64,000 bases of DNA from Spodoptera frugiperda (GCF_023101765.2 NC_064225.1:7130001-7194000); one strand, 5' to 3'. Positions 36,326 to 48,759 are shown, counted from the stretch's first letter. Notes: generated by a model from the letters alone, not told the origin. Made by a program: numbers and translations.

Positions 36326-36999
36326 TTGAATTCGTATAGAATTGAAATGAACTAAAACTTTTATATACACTCAAAAGTTTTATTTCTACGAAAATCGATT
36401 CTCGATATCGAATAAATCTTCCGAATATTCGTGAGAACATTTCGTACCCTAACGAAACTTATCAAACGGCAATATTTCACGAACGTAAAACGTGATCGTA
36501 AGAGATTTATGCGAAAAATCTAAACATTTCCTGTTCTTGCTCAAGAAATAAACTGACATATTTCTAAAAGACTGATATTTCCTAGTACAGCTATATGAAA
36601 CCAGTGTATCATGGTCTCGCTTTGTATGGTCTTTCTGTACATGCAACGGTCAGGTTTATTGGTTTTGCATGGCTTGATGTGAGGCCGTGTGTACGAGATG
36701 CTACCATTCACGTTCCGGCTTTCTAAGATGGCGGCTTTATTAAAATGACAGAAAAGAACGTTACGTTTAAATAATGTTTGTTCTAATTTTTATTTTTACT
36801 TTTAAATGTATGTAAGTTGATTTTTGTTTTTAAAATATTTGAGGGAGTTTGTAACGGCAGGCATGGATCATAAAAAATATGAAAAGCTCGTCTATCTTGG
36901 TCTAGTATGGATATTGTAATGAAAAGAGGAAGATGATCAAAGTTAGCAAAGGTAAAAAGAGTCTTAGAGTTTTACTCGCTAAGGTATAATATCACCAGA

Positions 37000-37148
37000 G
37001 CTGCGGACTAACTAGCGGGTTTACCGGGGCTCCGGCTCAAAAAACAGGAGTAGGAACGGTGTGATTTTTAGTCAGTAAGAGTCTGACACTCCGTCTCGGC
37101 TCGCTCAAGGCGAGAGAAGTCATTGGATGATTTGCCCACCCCAAAAAT
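37000..37148 (+). repeat. Family B copy
   Basis: Has gtttaccggggctccggctc, ggagtaggaacggtgtgatt, tcagtaagagtctgacactc and gaagtcattggatgatttgc. Confidence 0.75.
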
Positions 37149-37847
37149 CAAAAACAGTGCAATATCAATTGTTTTAAATTAAACCCACCAAATACAAAGT
37201 CAAAGCAGCACCATACAACTATTCCGTTCGCAATTCCAAGCCTCTACTAACTACATACAACGTATTAAACAAGCGCATTAGCACTGTGAACTGCAACTAA
37301 TACTCCAAAACAAATTGTTACACAATAGTTCAACAGCTGAATGCTTCACAAATGCATTTATGTATACGCGACGGTATTACGATACGTATAAAGTACGGGC
37401 ATCGTAAAATCGATACGATCACGAGTTACTAGACGGAGTTACGAGAGGAAGGAGGGATGGAGGGAAGCTGTCGAACCTCCCGCCCTCCTCGCCCCCTCTC
37501 GCCGGAGTGCTCGGAATAATCAGCTGTCATTTTACGTAATTTAAATTTTTTATACCATTTGTTATGGAGCTATTTTCTGACGGTCCGTAACAGAGGTGCT
37601 TTGGTAATTTGTAATGGAGTCGCTTTTGTAAATCTGTTTCGTGGTTCTAGCTGAGTTGAGTTTCTTTTCCAGTTTTACTTTATACTTTACACTTATTATG
37701 AACGTGGTTAGGTTTTATTATTGAATGTCATCCATCACTTTTGTTCTTCTAAAGAATAAATACGCGGCAGCTTTTTCCACTTTTCTTCAAATTTGTTATT
37801 GGACTGATTGCCACTTTATACTTACTAGTTTTTTTATAATATCGTCA

Positions 37848-37920
37848 CGCCTCTTATTCCCGAAGGGGTTAGACAGAGGTGCACATTACGGCACGTAATA
37901 CGGTTCAATGTACACTTTAC
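37848..37920 (+). repeat. Family H copy
   Basis: cgtcacgcctcttattcccg, aaggggttagacagaggtgc and acattacggcacgtaatacg, as in the copies at 57965 and 59888 (-). Confidence 0.65.
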
Positions 37921-38420
37921 CACTTTCCACCATTTATTTTGTGTTATAAGTCACATGTAATAGAATGTGAGTCTCTTGCCATACACTGCACACAATTCCA
38001 GGCTCCATACTAAAGGAGAACCCAAAAGGATTTTCCTGAGAATTCAAAAGTATCCATCAGAATACCGACCTCAAAAAGAGTTGCAGAGATTTCTCCGAGA
38101 ATGCTAAACGATTCAATTCCTAGTAGTAGAAGTAATTGACATAAATCTCAGATTGGAGTGAAACCACAAACTGGGACATGTACTCGTATGATGTCACGAA
38201 TGGGAAGACTGGCTCACTAATGAGAAAGCTAGTCTAGTCACAGGCTAATAATAGAAAGAACTTTACTCATGTCATCCTTCGGAGAGAAAAACCTATATTC
38301 TAAACCTGTATTTTTAAGAGCTTTTCAAAGTGTCCTGTTGATTAATCGATAGTAAAACCGCCAAAAAAGAGAGAAAGAGATATATTATTATGTCTATCTT
38401 TATAAAACTGACATTGACTA

Positions 38421-38592
38421 GGATTTCCTTCTGTCGTGTCATGGGTGCGTCTACAAACATAATCACATGTTTCACATAAACATGACATTCAGATCACACA
38501 AAGAATTGATCTGTGCGAGAATCCAACCCGCGACACGTTGCAAGGCAGCCAGACCAGCCAGTTGGCCAGCCACAGCGCCAACCGTGCGGTAT
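38421..38592 (-). mobile_element. tRNA-derived SINE 'family A', copy 4
   Basis: The minus strand has ggttggcgctgtggctggcc, gcgggttggattctcgc (mutated B box), and tgtagacgcacccatgacac. Confidence 0.8.
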
Positions 38593-38649
38593 ATTATTTT
38601 AGACACAGGCAAAGTTTTTGAAACTGCCAGGATTTAATAAGTGAACCCA

Positions 38650-38681
38650 GATTTTGGCCGTACATGTATACGGCCAAAATC
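38650..38681. repeat. Perfect 13-bp inverted repeat around catgta
   Basis: gattttggccgta and tacggccaaaatc flank a 6-bp spacer (positions 38650-38662 and 38669-38681). Confidence 0.9.
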
Positions 38682-39431
38682 GGCATACCTATGTAGCTAC
38701 TCAACTATTTACACAACCCTTGAAAATACTAAAGTGACCGCTAATAACATTTTCAAATTAACAATTAACATAAAAATACCAGACCTAACTACTAAAACAA
38801 TCCCACCATTTTCCAACTCCAAACTCCATCTCAAAGATACAAAACATTACCAACAATTTGGATCCCTACAGACCCCTATTCGGGGTTATATTGAGGGACA
38901 CAACTACCCAAGGTCTTCACCCCAACACCCCCAAGGGGGGGTCTCACCTCTGCGTGACGTACGATGGAGTAATCACCCGTCTCATGTAATCTGACTCGCT
39001 TGACAATCACGTGTATGTAAGACTAACGTACGGTGTATTATAATATGTAGGTAAATATAACCTCTCAACTGAATGTGCGCCATTTTTCCTTTCGAATATA
39101 CCTGCTGTTTCTTTATTTGTTTTAAGAATGAATGTGTAGTTATGGTGTAACGGCGGTTATTTTTTAAACTGCTGGGAAGGTAAATTGTTACTTCACTATA
39201 CAATAGTTGAGATCTTCTAAAACATTAAGTAATGTCTGCTTTTCAGACAATCACCAAATATTCGTAACGTATTGAAAAGAATCCAGTTACTTTACTTAAT
39301 GTAAAAATCATCATAAGTACTTAGTGCCTTCTCGTATTTCCTACGATCTAAAAACAAGTCTATAAACAAAACAATTAATACAAAACCCGCCCACAACTGA
39401 GAGATTGAAGTGTTAAATAAGAAAACAAATA

Positions 39432-39470
39432 TTTCAGCCGGTTTCAGCCAGTTTCAGCCGGTTTCAGCTT
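39432..39470 (+). repeat. Ten-bp minisatellite (gtttcagccg)
   Basis: About four units of tttcagccgg with one substitution in the second unit. Confidence 0.9.
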
Positions 39471-39659
39471 GATTACAGGAAAACGAGGCGACATTAAATG
39501 AACAAATCACAACAATTTATCACGATCGTATTCTGAAACTTTCAGCGCTGTAGTAGATGATGAAGTCGTCCAATTTACTTCTACATTACACTCTTGTTTA
39601 AATTAACTGAAAATTGGCTATTATGTATTTACATAATGTAACAACATCATCCATCCATT

Positions 39660-39712
39660 TTAATTCCTGAAAAGGTAAGCAGAGATGCTCATTTTCAGTG
39701 CCCACTTTTGTA
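39660..39712 (+). repeat. Family H fragment
   Basis: Diverged copy: ttaattcctgaaaaggtaag and cagagatgctcatt. Confidence 0.4.
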
Positions 39713-39845
39713 AGCCTATCGCCATGTACCGGACTCAATTCTTTACACTCTGCTACCTTACTAAAAGACTTTTATATAACCGACTAATATAAAAGAAAAA
39801 CCTAATAATACATCACCTGACTCGAGAATCAAACCTGAGATCCCT

Positions 39846-39968
39846 TTTTTACAAGGGCGGAAAATCATCCAATGGCTACCCCCGCCTGATTACAGACTAA
39901 AAATCACCCCGTTCTTACTTTTGTTTTTCGAGCCCCGGTAAATCCGCTAGATAGTCCGCAGGTCCGGG
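39846..39968 (-). repeat. Family B copy, diverged
   Basis: Minus-strand modules ggatttaccggggctcgaaa, gtaagaacggggtgattttt and attggatgattttccgccct. Confidence 0.65.
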
Positions 39969-40284
39969 TCTGAGATTATCACTAATACAGTTAAAGCCAG
40001 TCTACCATCAAGACGGTAAAAAAACTAAAAAGTCCCAATAACAAAGTTCCATAGAATTGAACCTTCCATCTCGTGTTGAGCAGCCATATTCGCGAGCCAA
40101 CCAACTTGGCGACATAAATAAACTAAAGATTACGCCAGCGTTTACTAACACGTTTATTTTTAAACAACCAAGCCTCGACATGGAAATATAACAACTACAA
40201 TGACTCATAGTAGCACATATTTTTTGTACTGAAAAACATGGAAGTTACATTATAATAAACTTGCTTTATACTTATATAAAAATA

Positions 40285-40485
40285 AGTCGGGTTTTCCTTC
40301 CTGACGCTATAACTCTAGAACGCACGAACCGATTTCCACGGAATTTTGCATTCGTTGGAAAGGTTTCAGGCTCCGTGAGGTTTATAGCAAAGAAAATTCA
40401 GGAAAAAATCAAGAGAAAAGCAGGAAAACAGGGAAAATCATTGGTGGTGAAACGGAGTTCACCGGGTTTGCAAGTTATAGTATAA
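40285..40485 (+). repeat. Family C copy
   Basis: Starts aagtcgggttttccttcctg and runs through cgcacgaaccgatttccacg, cattcgttggaaaggtttca and gtgaaacggagttcaccggg. It is the most complete copy and shows that the family extends about 200 bp. Confidence 0.75.
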
Positions 40486-40545
40486 AATGTAATTATTACC
40501 GCAGAGTAGAATACGCATACTTAGTATCGAACCGTATTCAATGCT

Positions 40546-40688
40546 TTTTTTGAGGGGTGAAAATCATCCAATGACTTTTCCCGCCTTGGACGAGGTGAGA
40601 CGGAGTGTCAGACCCTTACTGACTAGAAACCACCCCGTTATTACTCCTGCTTTTCTAGCCGGCGATAGTCCGCAGCTTCGGGTCGGCA
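40546..40688 (-). repeat. Family B copy
   Basis: Minus-strand modules gaaaagcaggagtaataacg, gggtggtttctagtcagtaa, gggtctgacactccgtctca and gggaaaagtcattggatgat. Confidence 0.75.
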
Positions 40689-41251
40689 TTGGGCCCCATC
40701 TGTGGTCGTATTCAATGCTAACGATTTAATATCGGTCCAATAGTTTCAGAACATAATCAAACCTTTTCTCATTATTATAGAAATACGCCTGAACATAAGG
40801 TTACCCCTAAAAGTTTAATGGAATTTCAACAGTATACTTTCTATTTTAAGGTTGAAAATCAATATGAATGTCGAACATAGGTAAATTGATGTACCTTCCT
40901 GTACCATTGTGAACGCCTCATGGGATAGGTGTGTTTTGAATTCTGATAGAAATTACAATACAAAACTAATTAGTTCCCAACGGAGCCATTTTATTCTCAT
41001 AAACTAAAAACTATTATAACCCAAGTAAACATCGTCATGAAATCAAATAAAGTTTTGACTCTGAAATTGTTGATTTTGCCGTGAAATTTACCACCATCAG
41101 CCAATTTTGTCAGTTATGTAATGAGTCTCATGTAATCATGATGCTTCCTAATAGAATTGGTGAAAATAAAGTTCCTCGACTATTATAGACTATACTATTG
41201 AAAATGTTCAAAAACCAGAAAATTATTTCTTTCTTTTTTTAAAAACGTTGT

Positions 41252-41390
41252 TCCACACTAGGATTTTCTCCTGTGTCGTGGGTGTGTTTACAAACATACA
41301 AATAACACCCAGACCCGGAACAAGAATTTGTGGATCACGCAAAGTGTTGCTCCTTCCGGAAACAAACCCGCTACACTGCGCGGCAGCCTT
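41252..41390 (-). mobile_element. tRNA-derived SINE 'family A', copy 5, 5'-truncated
   Basis: The minus strand starts inside the tRNA head (ggctgccgcgcagtgtagcg) and carries on through gatccacaaattcttgttcc to acacccacgacacaggagaa. The A box is missing. Confidence 0.8.
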
Positions 41391-42885
41391 ATTTGCTATA
41401 TTTATTATGCCCTTCCTAGGAATAGCACCCGAAACTCTGTGCTTACTCCATCTAACATAAATTCTTAATACAACTATTGTAACTAAAAGCAATCTTAAGC
41501 CTTAAATACCACGAAATAGCTATGTTAATATGTTTAACATAAAATGTTTGTACAAGATCTCTAAAGCCATGAATGTTTGATACGAATAAACGATTGAAGA
41601 CCTTGAAAATATCGATTCGGTCGAAATTAAGGAACAAATGGGCCGCAGGGATGCGGAAGGGTCGCTTCGGTAGTGGACACATTGGCTATGAAGTAGCGGG
41701 TAACGGAGCGGGTGATTTTAACTGGGTCAGAAGTAAGGGATATAGGTCTTATGGATGGTATTTTTAGTTGACATTCTTCTGATGTGATTAGCAATACGTA
41801 TTTTTCTGGGAAATCATGTATTGACATGTTATAATCGCTACTCTTTTCGGGAGGCGGTGAGAACCCACTAAGGTATTAGACATTTGATAGAGACCGGGTA
41901 TCATATAACTCTCTGATAAATAGGAACATTTTTTTGTAAAGGGAAAATCTTTAAATGAGTCTTATCCTCTCTCTTTATCCGCAAACCCAGCTAAACATGA
42001 ACCCTTAAAACTGTGATCTTTAAACTGCCTGGTAAGCAAAAAATTTGGCCTTAACCCTTTAACACCCTATAGTCCAGTACTCAGTAGACAGTTATGGTCT
42101 GTTCATAGTGATGATAGATTGGACAGAATTCTTTCTACACATGAAAAAATTGTTACCAGAATTAAATCACCCAAAATATTTTTATCCCGCTAATCTGCGA
42201 ATCCACGCGTCAGTATCAAATATCGCGGCTGCTAGCACAATGTCCCAACCCGAAACGAGGTTGTCGACTCATGTTCCGCATTCCCCTACATTGTTATTAG
42301 TTCTATGTGAATGTTCTACACAAATATTTTTGTTGCTACACACATATGTATTTGATTTATTACAAGCGTTCAGTTGACGCATTGTATGTAACATTTGTTT
42401 TTTCTCTTCTATTCGGGCAGATATTGCGACTTATGTTAATGTGATCATTTCTATTGGTTTAGCTGAGAGGTTTGGTCTTATGGGTGTTTACTTTGCTTAT
42501 TTCTTTATCTTAGGAAAGATTTTTCCAAATACTTTATTCTGAAATATTTCAAGAAGAAGCAAGAAACCAATATGAGATTAGTGTTAGAGCAATATGATTA
42601 ACTGCCACACTCAAAGACATTTAAAGATTACTTAAACTATTCCTTAGTAACGATTTTGTCCGAAAACAATCGCAAAGAACTGGGTTAAGAAACCATTAAA
42701 TGACTCTGAGTGTGGTAAGTAAAGCAATATGAGTCGATTTGATGTCAACCTCTCTAAAAATCATGAATGCCGTGTATTCATTTAGGGCAATTACTTTATT
42801 CCTACTCCGTTCCACACGTAGTGAATCACATCATTTGAAACCTAACTGTCTCACGGGAATTTTATCCGTAAAAGTTACATTATTC

Positions 42886-43130
42886 CTCATAATAGGCAGA
42901 CCTTCAACATCGAAATGAATCCCGTCATTACAAAGGACTGGAATACGACAAATTGTTATAGTACCTGCGTGATCTGCTCTCCTAGTACTTTTGTGACAAT
43001 ATTCTTTATATTAGGAAGACCTTTAAATACAGAATGAATTTCCTCGTTAGAAAGGATCACAATTTAATACGACATGCGACAAATCGACTACGTAGGTAGT
43101 ACCTTTGCGATATGCTATCCTAGTACTTTC
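42886..43130 (+). repeat. Diverged tandem duplication, two units of about 125 bp
   Basis: The order 'aggcagacctt…aatgaat…cgt…aaagga…aatacgacaaat…gtacct…gcgat…tgct.tcctagtactt' occurs at about 42895-42995 and again at about 43015-43130, with small indels. Confidence 0.6.
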
Positions 43131-44127
43131 AATTTTCTTTGTGTCGTTTTGCAAAGAATATATAGTTCATCTGACATCATTCTTGTATTGTAGCGTGTTT
43201 ATACAATGAGTGTGGGCGGTGATACATAAGCACATAAATAGTCTTACAATATTTTAGTGTCACTGGGCTTAGTATTTTGTGTGTTCGACAAAAGGTCACC
43301 TATCATTGTATTCCATTGGAAAAGGTGTTTCAAGTTTAAGCAAGAGTGTGATAATCACTACTTCTCTCTGTACTTATTCCAAACTACTTTAGGAAAATAT
43401 AGTAACAGTTCTTTTTCCACTTTCCCTATTTGATGTTATCCTTTCTTAAACTCTTGTCTATTTCTTATCATTGTATCACCATCACAATAGTGTGAATTTC
43501 CGAATTTAATTTTTCAAAGCTTCGATTTTTTTTATACATATCTCTAAATGTACATTATCTCCTTTGGTTACTTGAAGGCTTCTTCCACACTTTTCATCCT
43601 CAACTTGTTCAGTTATTTGTACCTCAAATTGTTGAAGACTTGAGACCGAGTACTAAAAACTACAAGCACAACAATATTCTTATTCCTTTTGTATTGTAAC
43701 ATTAATGATTTTGGCAACAAGATGAATTGCTTTATTATTATTGCGACAAGGAGCTGCCTCCATACCTCCAACGTCTAACAATAGGAATTTAATTGATCAT
43801 TACGATTGTCTTCATATTTTGCTTTCTCTGTGTAGGAAGTCTCGATCTAAATGCTATCAAAATGTCTTACAATATCAAGTTGGTTTTAATGTCAGACTAC
43901 TTGGGTTTTCTCAAGGGGACTTTCTAGATTTCTTTTCATGTTAGTATTTAATGTAACACACATTTATTGTCTACCAAGCCTACTTTTCCACACATTCGAC
44001 AGAGATCGGGCAACACTACATTTTGATAGATCTGAAACTGGTTTTAAACTGTGTTTTCCAAATTTTGTCCAATATAAGCTAAACAAAATATAACTTAAAC
44101 AAAAAAAAATGTATTTTCTTTAAGTGG

Positions 44128-44222
44128 GAAAATTCAGGCGAGAAGCTGAAAATCACCCCATTCCTACTTCTGCTTTTCGAGCCGGAGCCCCGGTATACCC
44201 GCTAGGTAATCCGCAGCACCAG
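44128..44222 (-). repeat. Family B copy, partial
   Basis: Minus-strand modules cgggtataccggggctccgg, ctcgaaaagcagaagtagga and atggggtgatttt are present; the rest has been lost. Confidence 0.6.
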
Positions 44223-45374
44223 TAAAAAATGCATAGGTCCTAAGAAAAGACAGTATTGATAAATAAAACAATATTACAATAAACAAACAAAGAATTCTAT
44301 TACAAATGCAATCCATACTAAACAAGGTATCACGTGAACAATAATTTGATACGAAACTTGGTACAAGAGTAATTTATTATGCAGATTGTGTTGGTCCGTG
44401 GGCGGTCGGCCGGCCGGCGGTGGCTAGTCACCTGTCCGACTTACTATAATGGCTAATTCACTACTTGATCATGAATGACTATTACGTAGAACTTTCTGTC
44501 TTATAATAGCTAGCCGGCAAACTTTGTGTGAGAGAAATATGTATAGGAAAATCTGATAGTTTCCTCAGTCTAGTACAGTGTGGTGACATACGACATGACA
44601 GATGACAGAAGTCGCACATAGAAGACCGACAAATAAATCAACGGATGACGTTACATTGCAAATAAAGTTTACATTTTAATAAACATGGATAGAAAATCTC
44701 AACGCACAACTGTTGCGCAGGCACGATCACCTAGCCTGGTCTGAGGATCCTCCCTTTCCGACTTTACTCTCTGTTTCCTAAAACATCGTTTGCTCTTACT
44801 AACTTCAGAACTACAAAACCACTATCAAAACCTACATTAAAATCTAGGTTTATAAAGCAATGAACTGAATCAGAGTTCAACCGACACACAAGCAGTTTTA
44901 AACAAACATCGACCAGACAAAAGTAATAAAACGAAACACACTCATCTCGTACGTTAGTCGTTAAATGAAAAAGATGTAAGCATCATTTTGCGGTTCAAAA
45001 ATCCCTTCCCAAAATCCGAGGTAACGCGATAAATATTACATACATTGCGCAGTCAGATAGCGAACTAATAAAACTTCAGTGAGTGAGCGTAAACGGAATA
45101 CAAAATGTTTGTACCCGCTCCGGTGTCGGTCCGATTCCCACGCTCGTATCATTTATGGCGGTCGAAAGATATGTGCGGCTCTAAAATGGTTGTAAATTGT
45201 CCAGAGTGGGAATAGTGTGGATTGTTGATGTATTGGAAAGATTTTTGTTTGATTCTGAGTTGAGAAACATGATAATATCATCAACAGCTAGTGACAAAGG
45301 GTTTGTCTTAATATCCCAGCCTGGCAGGCGAGATAGAGATTGTTGTTGCAGTTTCATGTGTAAAAGAGCCATGC

Positions 45375-45492
45375 TTTAGCAGAAATTAGTCGGCCTGACC
45401 GGAGTGACACCGCGGCCGCGGCCGCGGCCGCGGCGGAAACAACACTTGCGTTGTGTGAGCTGATTGCTTACCATCAGGTGATCCATCGTTTA
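45375..45492 (+). repeat. Family I fragment interrupted by (GGCCGC)n
   Basis: gtcggcctgaccggagtgac, a perfect (ggccgc)n run at 45411-45436, then gctgattgcttaccatcagg. The GC run replaces the part that normally reads ggccgacaacgcactt. Confidence 0.65.
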
Positions 45493-45934
45493 GCGGATCC
45501 ATAAAAAAGTTTAAAAGACTGCCTTTTCCTGGTCTCCGTCACATGAATGTCTTATTAGGCTTTTAAGATACCCACTGAAAAAGCAACAAATATGTTCTAC
45601 AGCTCTTTCATCATCAAATAGTGTTATTATTATAATAAGTCTATTTGCGTGGCTCAATATTAAAAAAAAACATTTACAATAGCTTTCCATTGCAAGCCAT
45701 TATCAACGTTAATTAAGAGGGAAAATAAAATTTCCCGCTCATTCAGTACTGAGAGCTCTCAAATTAGAGTCGACGGTAAATGTACTAAGAATGAGCAGCC
45801 AAGTCTTTACTGGCTTCTATTATATTGCGACAAACTGCATTGCATTCAGTAGTGTTCACGATGCTCCGGACAATAAAATTCATGAATAATTGCATCTCTA
45901 TTATAATGGCAGCTTTCAAATTGAGCAGGTTTCC

Positions 45935-46190
45935 TAAAGGTAAACGTCCACAGGCCCGCATCGTACGCACAGCACGTATCGCACGAAACGGATTTTAGCT
46001 TGTTTTGTATAGAAACTCATACAACTGCGTCCACTGATCCGATGATAAAAATCCAAGGAAAGTGACATCGGCAATCCGATTGCTAACACTCGCGTCGGTA
46101 ATCCGAACAATGCCGATACAGTGGATGCAGTCAATCCGATGCGATCCGTCCGTTGCGTGCGATGCGTACAACCGGACCTGTGAACGCTTA
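45935..46190. mobile_element. Fold-back MITE, family G-like
   Basis: Left taaaggtaaacgtccacagg, cccgcatcgtacgc and right gcgatgcgtacaaccggacc, tgtgaacgctta are imperfect inverted repeats. The interior holds repeated atccgat modules. No gene. Confidence 0.65.
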
Positions 46191-46814
46191 CTATTAGTGT
46201 GTCGTTTTGAAGCTTTGAATTGTCTTGTATTTACAAGACAATGATCTAAACAAGTGATCTTGTTTCGACTAGTTTTATTAAATACAATCTTAGTTTAAAA
46301 ATAAACTATCAACTAATGTATCTTATACAGACAATATTGAAAGCATTAAAGCAAAAGACGTCCTTACACCTACACACGTTATTGATAAAAGGGAAGTTTT
46401 TTATACGGTTCCCGATTCCTGCGTAAGTAAAGACATATAGGAAATAGATGGCGGAAGCAAACATACGTTACATGTTACTCAAATATATTGACATGGTCGT
46501 CCTTTTGTGACAAACTAAAATGGGAACGAAGAAGCTGAGCGAATAGGAAGAGATGAAAGATATCTTCGAACTACTGAGCAAAGCTAATGTAGGTAATAGA
46601 GTTTAGTTTGAAAAGACGTGACATATCGGCGGAGTGGTTTCAAATGTGAAGTCACAAAGATTAGATGTATGTTTTCAAAAGTCTTCGTTGCCTTGTGTAT
46701 CAACTGCAATAGCCAAGCAAGGAGTTTAGATTTCGTTTTATTAGGACAAGCTTTTTCGGATTTTCAAATGTTTCCTCAGTATACCACGAATGATTTGGGA
46801 ATTCTACCCGGAAT

Positions 46815-47032
46815 GACAATAGACCAGGGTTTCCCAAACTATGAATCGCGATCCTTGGTGAGTCATTAGCGAATCTTTAGCTGGCCTTGTCATTTAAAAG
46901 ACATACTCACCAACATTTCTGTATTTTATTTTTCATATTGATAACGGTTTAATACTCTGAAGGTGGGTTCTGAGTTTAGGAACTTAATTTAGATAGGTCG
47001 TAGTCCAGACAATTTTGGGAACCACTAGTGAA
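46815..47032. repeat. Possible hAT-like MITE remnant
   Basis: Left cagggtttcccaaactatga, atcgcgatcc and right ttttgggaaccactagtg are weak inverted repeats. They resemble the TIR text of hAT-type non-autonomous elements; this is resemblance only. Confidence 0.35.
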
Positions 47033-48116
47033 AACGTGGGATTCAAAATACGTGACGTTTTTCGAAATCCCCCGTAACCACAGTCTGTAACTATTCCATA
47101 TAGACCAACTAAAACCAAATCAACCGTCGTCGTCGTCAATCGCGTGCAAACGTCCTGTTAAAAAAGTATTTACTCGTAGGTATCGGACCCAACGAATAAA
47201 TCAAACCAAATAGTTGGCTCGTATAAAGAATTTAATATTTGACGTATTTCGTACATGTGGGTAACATTTACCTTCTCGTTGCTAATGTAAAGTTAACGAC
47301 TTATCGACATACAAACACGACAATTCCATATATGTATATGGAATTTACACTATGTGTGAAACAGAGTTAGATCGTAATATGATCCCAGGCTCATTAAAGG
47401 TTGTTGATTTCAGTCGGCTGTCACTCTATACAACGTGTAACAAAAAGGGGGTATACATATCAATTGTACGGCTTCTAGATAACATAACAAACGATACGGT
47501 AAGGTTTTTTAAACTCATGTTTTCATGGTACCAAATTATGAATTTTTCAAATCGCGCTACCGCGTGATTCAAAATTAGGTAGACAGGTACTAGGCGATCA
47601 GATTGACAGAAGAAATGTTTCGTAATATTAGCGAGTGACCCCTGTAGTGTTGTGACATGTTTGTATGATTTAAAATCAAGAACCATGCGATACCAAGTAT
47701 TTGGTACAATTTTTTTTAATCGTATTTTAAGCTGAAACTTCGTGTAGAGACTCTATTCAACCTATATTCATCAGCCCTTCTTGATGTATATGGGTATTTT
47801 GTTACACATTGTATATATGCCATGAGTTACAAGCCATTGCTAACGATAGTCATTGATTCTAAGGCAGTAAAAGTGGCAGTAAAAGTTCACCAGAGATGTA
47901 CATAAACTTACTTCTAGTAGTAATAGTCATTTAGTAATTTATCTCCGAAGAGAAGGACAGCAACATGCATAACATTTTCAAAGACCCTATTGCAATCGCC
48001 AGGCTTTTTGACAAGCATGGGGATTATTATAAAGGACCTAACCACAGAGAGATATAACTCACTCAACAAAGCATGCCTTTTAAACAGCAAAATAATATTC
48101 ATGCGTTTTCCCACAG

Positions 48117-48266
48117 AAACAAGCGATGCTCGTACGACAACTGGAAGAAGAACTAAGACTGCGCATGCGTCAGCCCGCTCCCGAATTACAACAACAGCTG
48201 GAAGCCTTGTTTTCTGAAAATGAACATCTACAAAGAGAGATAGCAATATTGAGAGATACAATAAAG
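48117..48266 (+). CDS. brp: Bruchpilot exon: coiled coil
   Basis: Bounded by tttcccacag and AAG|GTGAGA, phase 0 at both ends. It encodes KQAMLVRQLEEELRLRMRQP then APELQQQLEALFSENEHLQR and EIAILRDTIK. It aligns directly with the fly Bruchpilot segment after QENQ. It is the first exon after the giant intron. Confidence 0.95.
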
Positions 48267-48662
48267 GTGAGATAGAAGATACAATACTTTTAGATTTTTA
48301 GGACAGGTCGCATTTGCTGCAAATGACCCAAAGTTCATAGAAAGACACAGGTCTATTATTCGAATGTAAGACATCATTAGGATAATGTCAGTAATTGATT
48401 TTATGTTAAAAATAGCATATCATTTAGAAATACACAATTTGGATTCAGCGAGATACCTAAAATGAATATTAAAGATAGATTAGCAGTTTCACATTTCTGT
48501 ATAACGCAGAATAATTACAGTCAATTGAGAATTTCGCAGATTATGTATAATTTCCAACGATCCCTAGCTCGCTTTTAAAGGCTGGCACAAACTCCGTGAA
48601 AGACAGCGATACTACGAATAATCCCATTAAAAATTTAACAAACCAATTTCGTTTGCAAACAG

Positions 48663-48759
48663 GAACTAGAATTGAGGATCGAAACACAGAAACAAACACT
48701 CCAAGCCAGGGATGAGAGCATCAAAAAATTACTTGAAATGCTCCAAAACAAGGGGATGG
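48663..48759 (+). CDS. brp: Bruchpilot exon: coiled coil
   Basis: Begins after tttgcaaacag and ends ATG G|GTACGT, phase 1. It encodes ELELRIETQKQTLQARDESI then KKLLEMLQNKGM plus one base. This is the highly conserved ETQKQTL-ARDESIKKLLEMLQ block shared by insect Brp and vertebrate ERC proteins. Confidence 0.96.

Larger units (their letters stand above)
14573..48116 (+). other. brp: Giant first visible brp intron (about 33.5 kb)
   Basis: Bounded by donor GTTAGT at 14573 and acceptor tttcccacag ending at 48116. It contains many dispersed repeats, listed separately, and no other gene that I can support on either strand. Open frames inside it are short, of AT-rich composition, and often lie within SINE or MITE copies. 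Such long first introns are usual in neuronal scaffold genes and often hold enhancers and alternative promoters. Confidence 0.85.

Noticed and set aside
38641..38994. 117-codon plus-strand open frame
   Set aside because: Starts with GTG, has Thr/Lys/Asn-rich composition following base content, no recognised motif, and begins at the 13-bp inverted repeat.
41573..41827. Short frame with GRFGSGHIGYEVAGNGAGDF
   Set aside because: Glycine-rich text looked protein-like, but the frame is only 64 codons, has no splice context that I can support and may be a repeat remnant.
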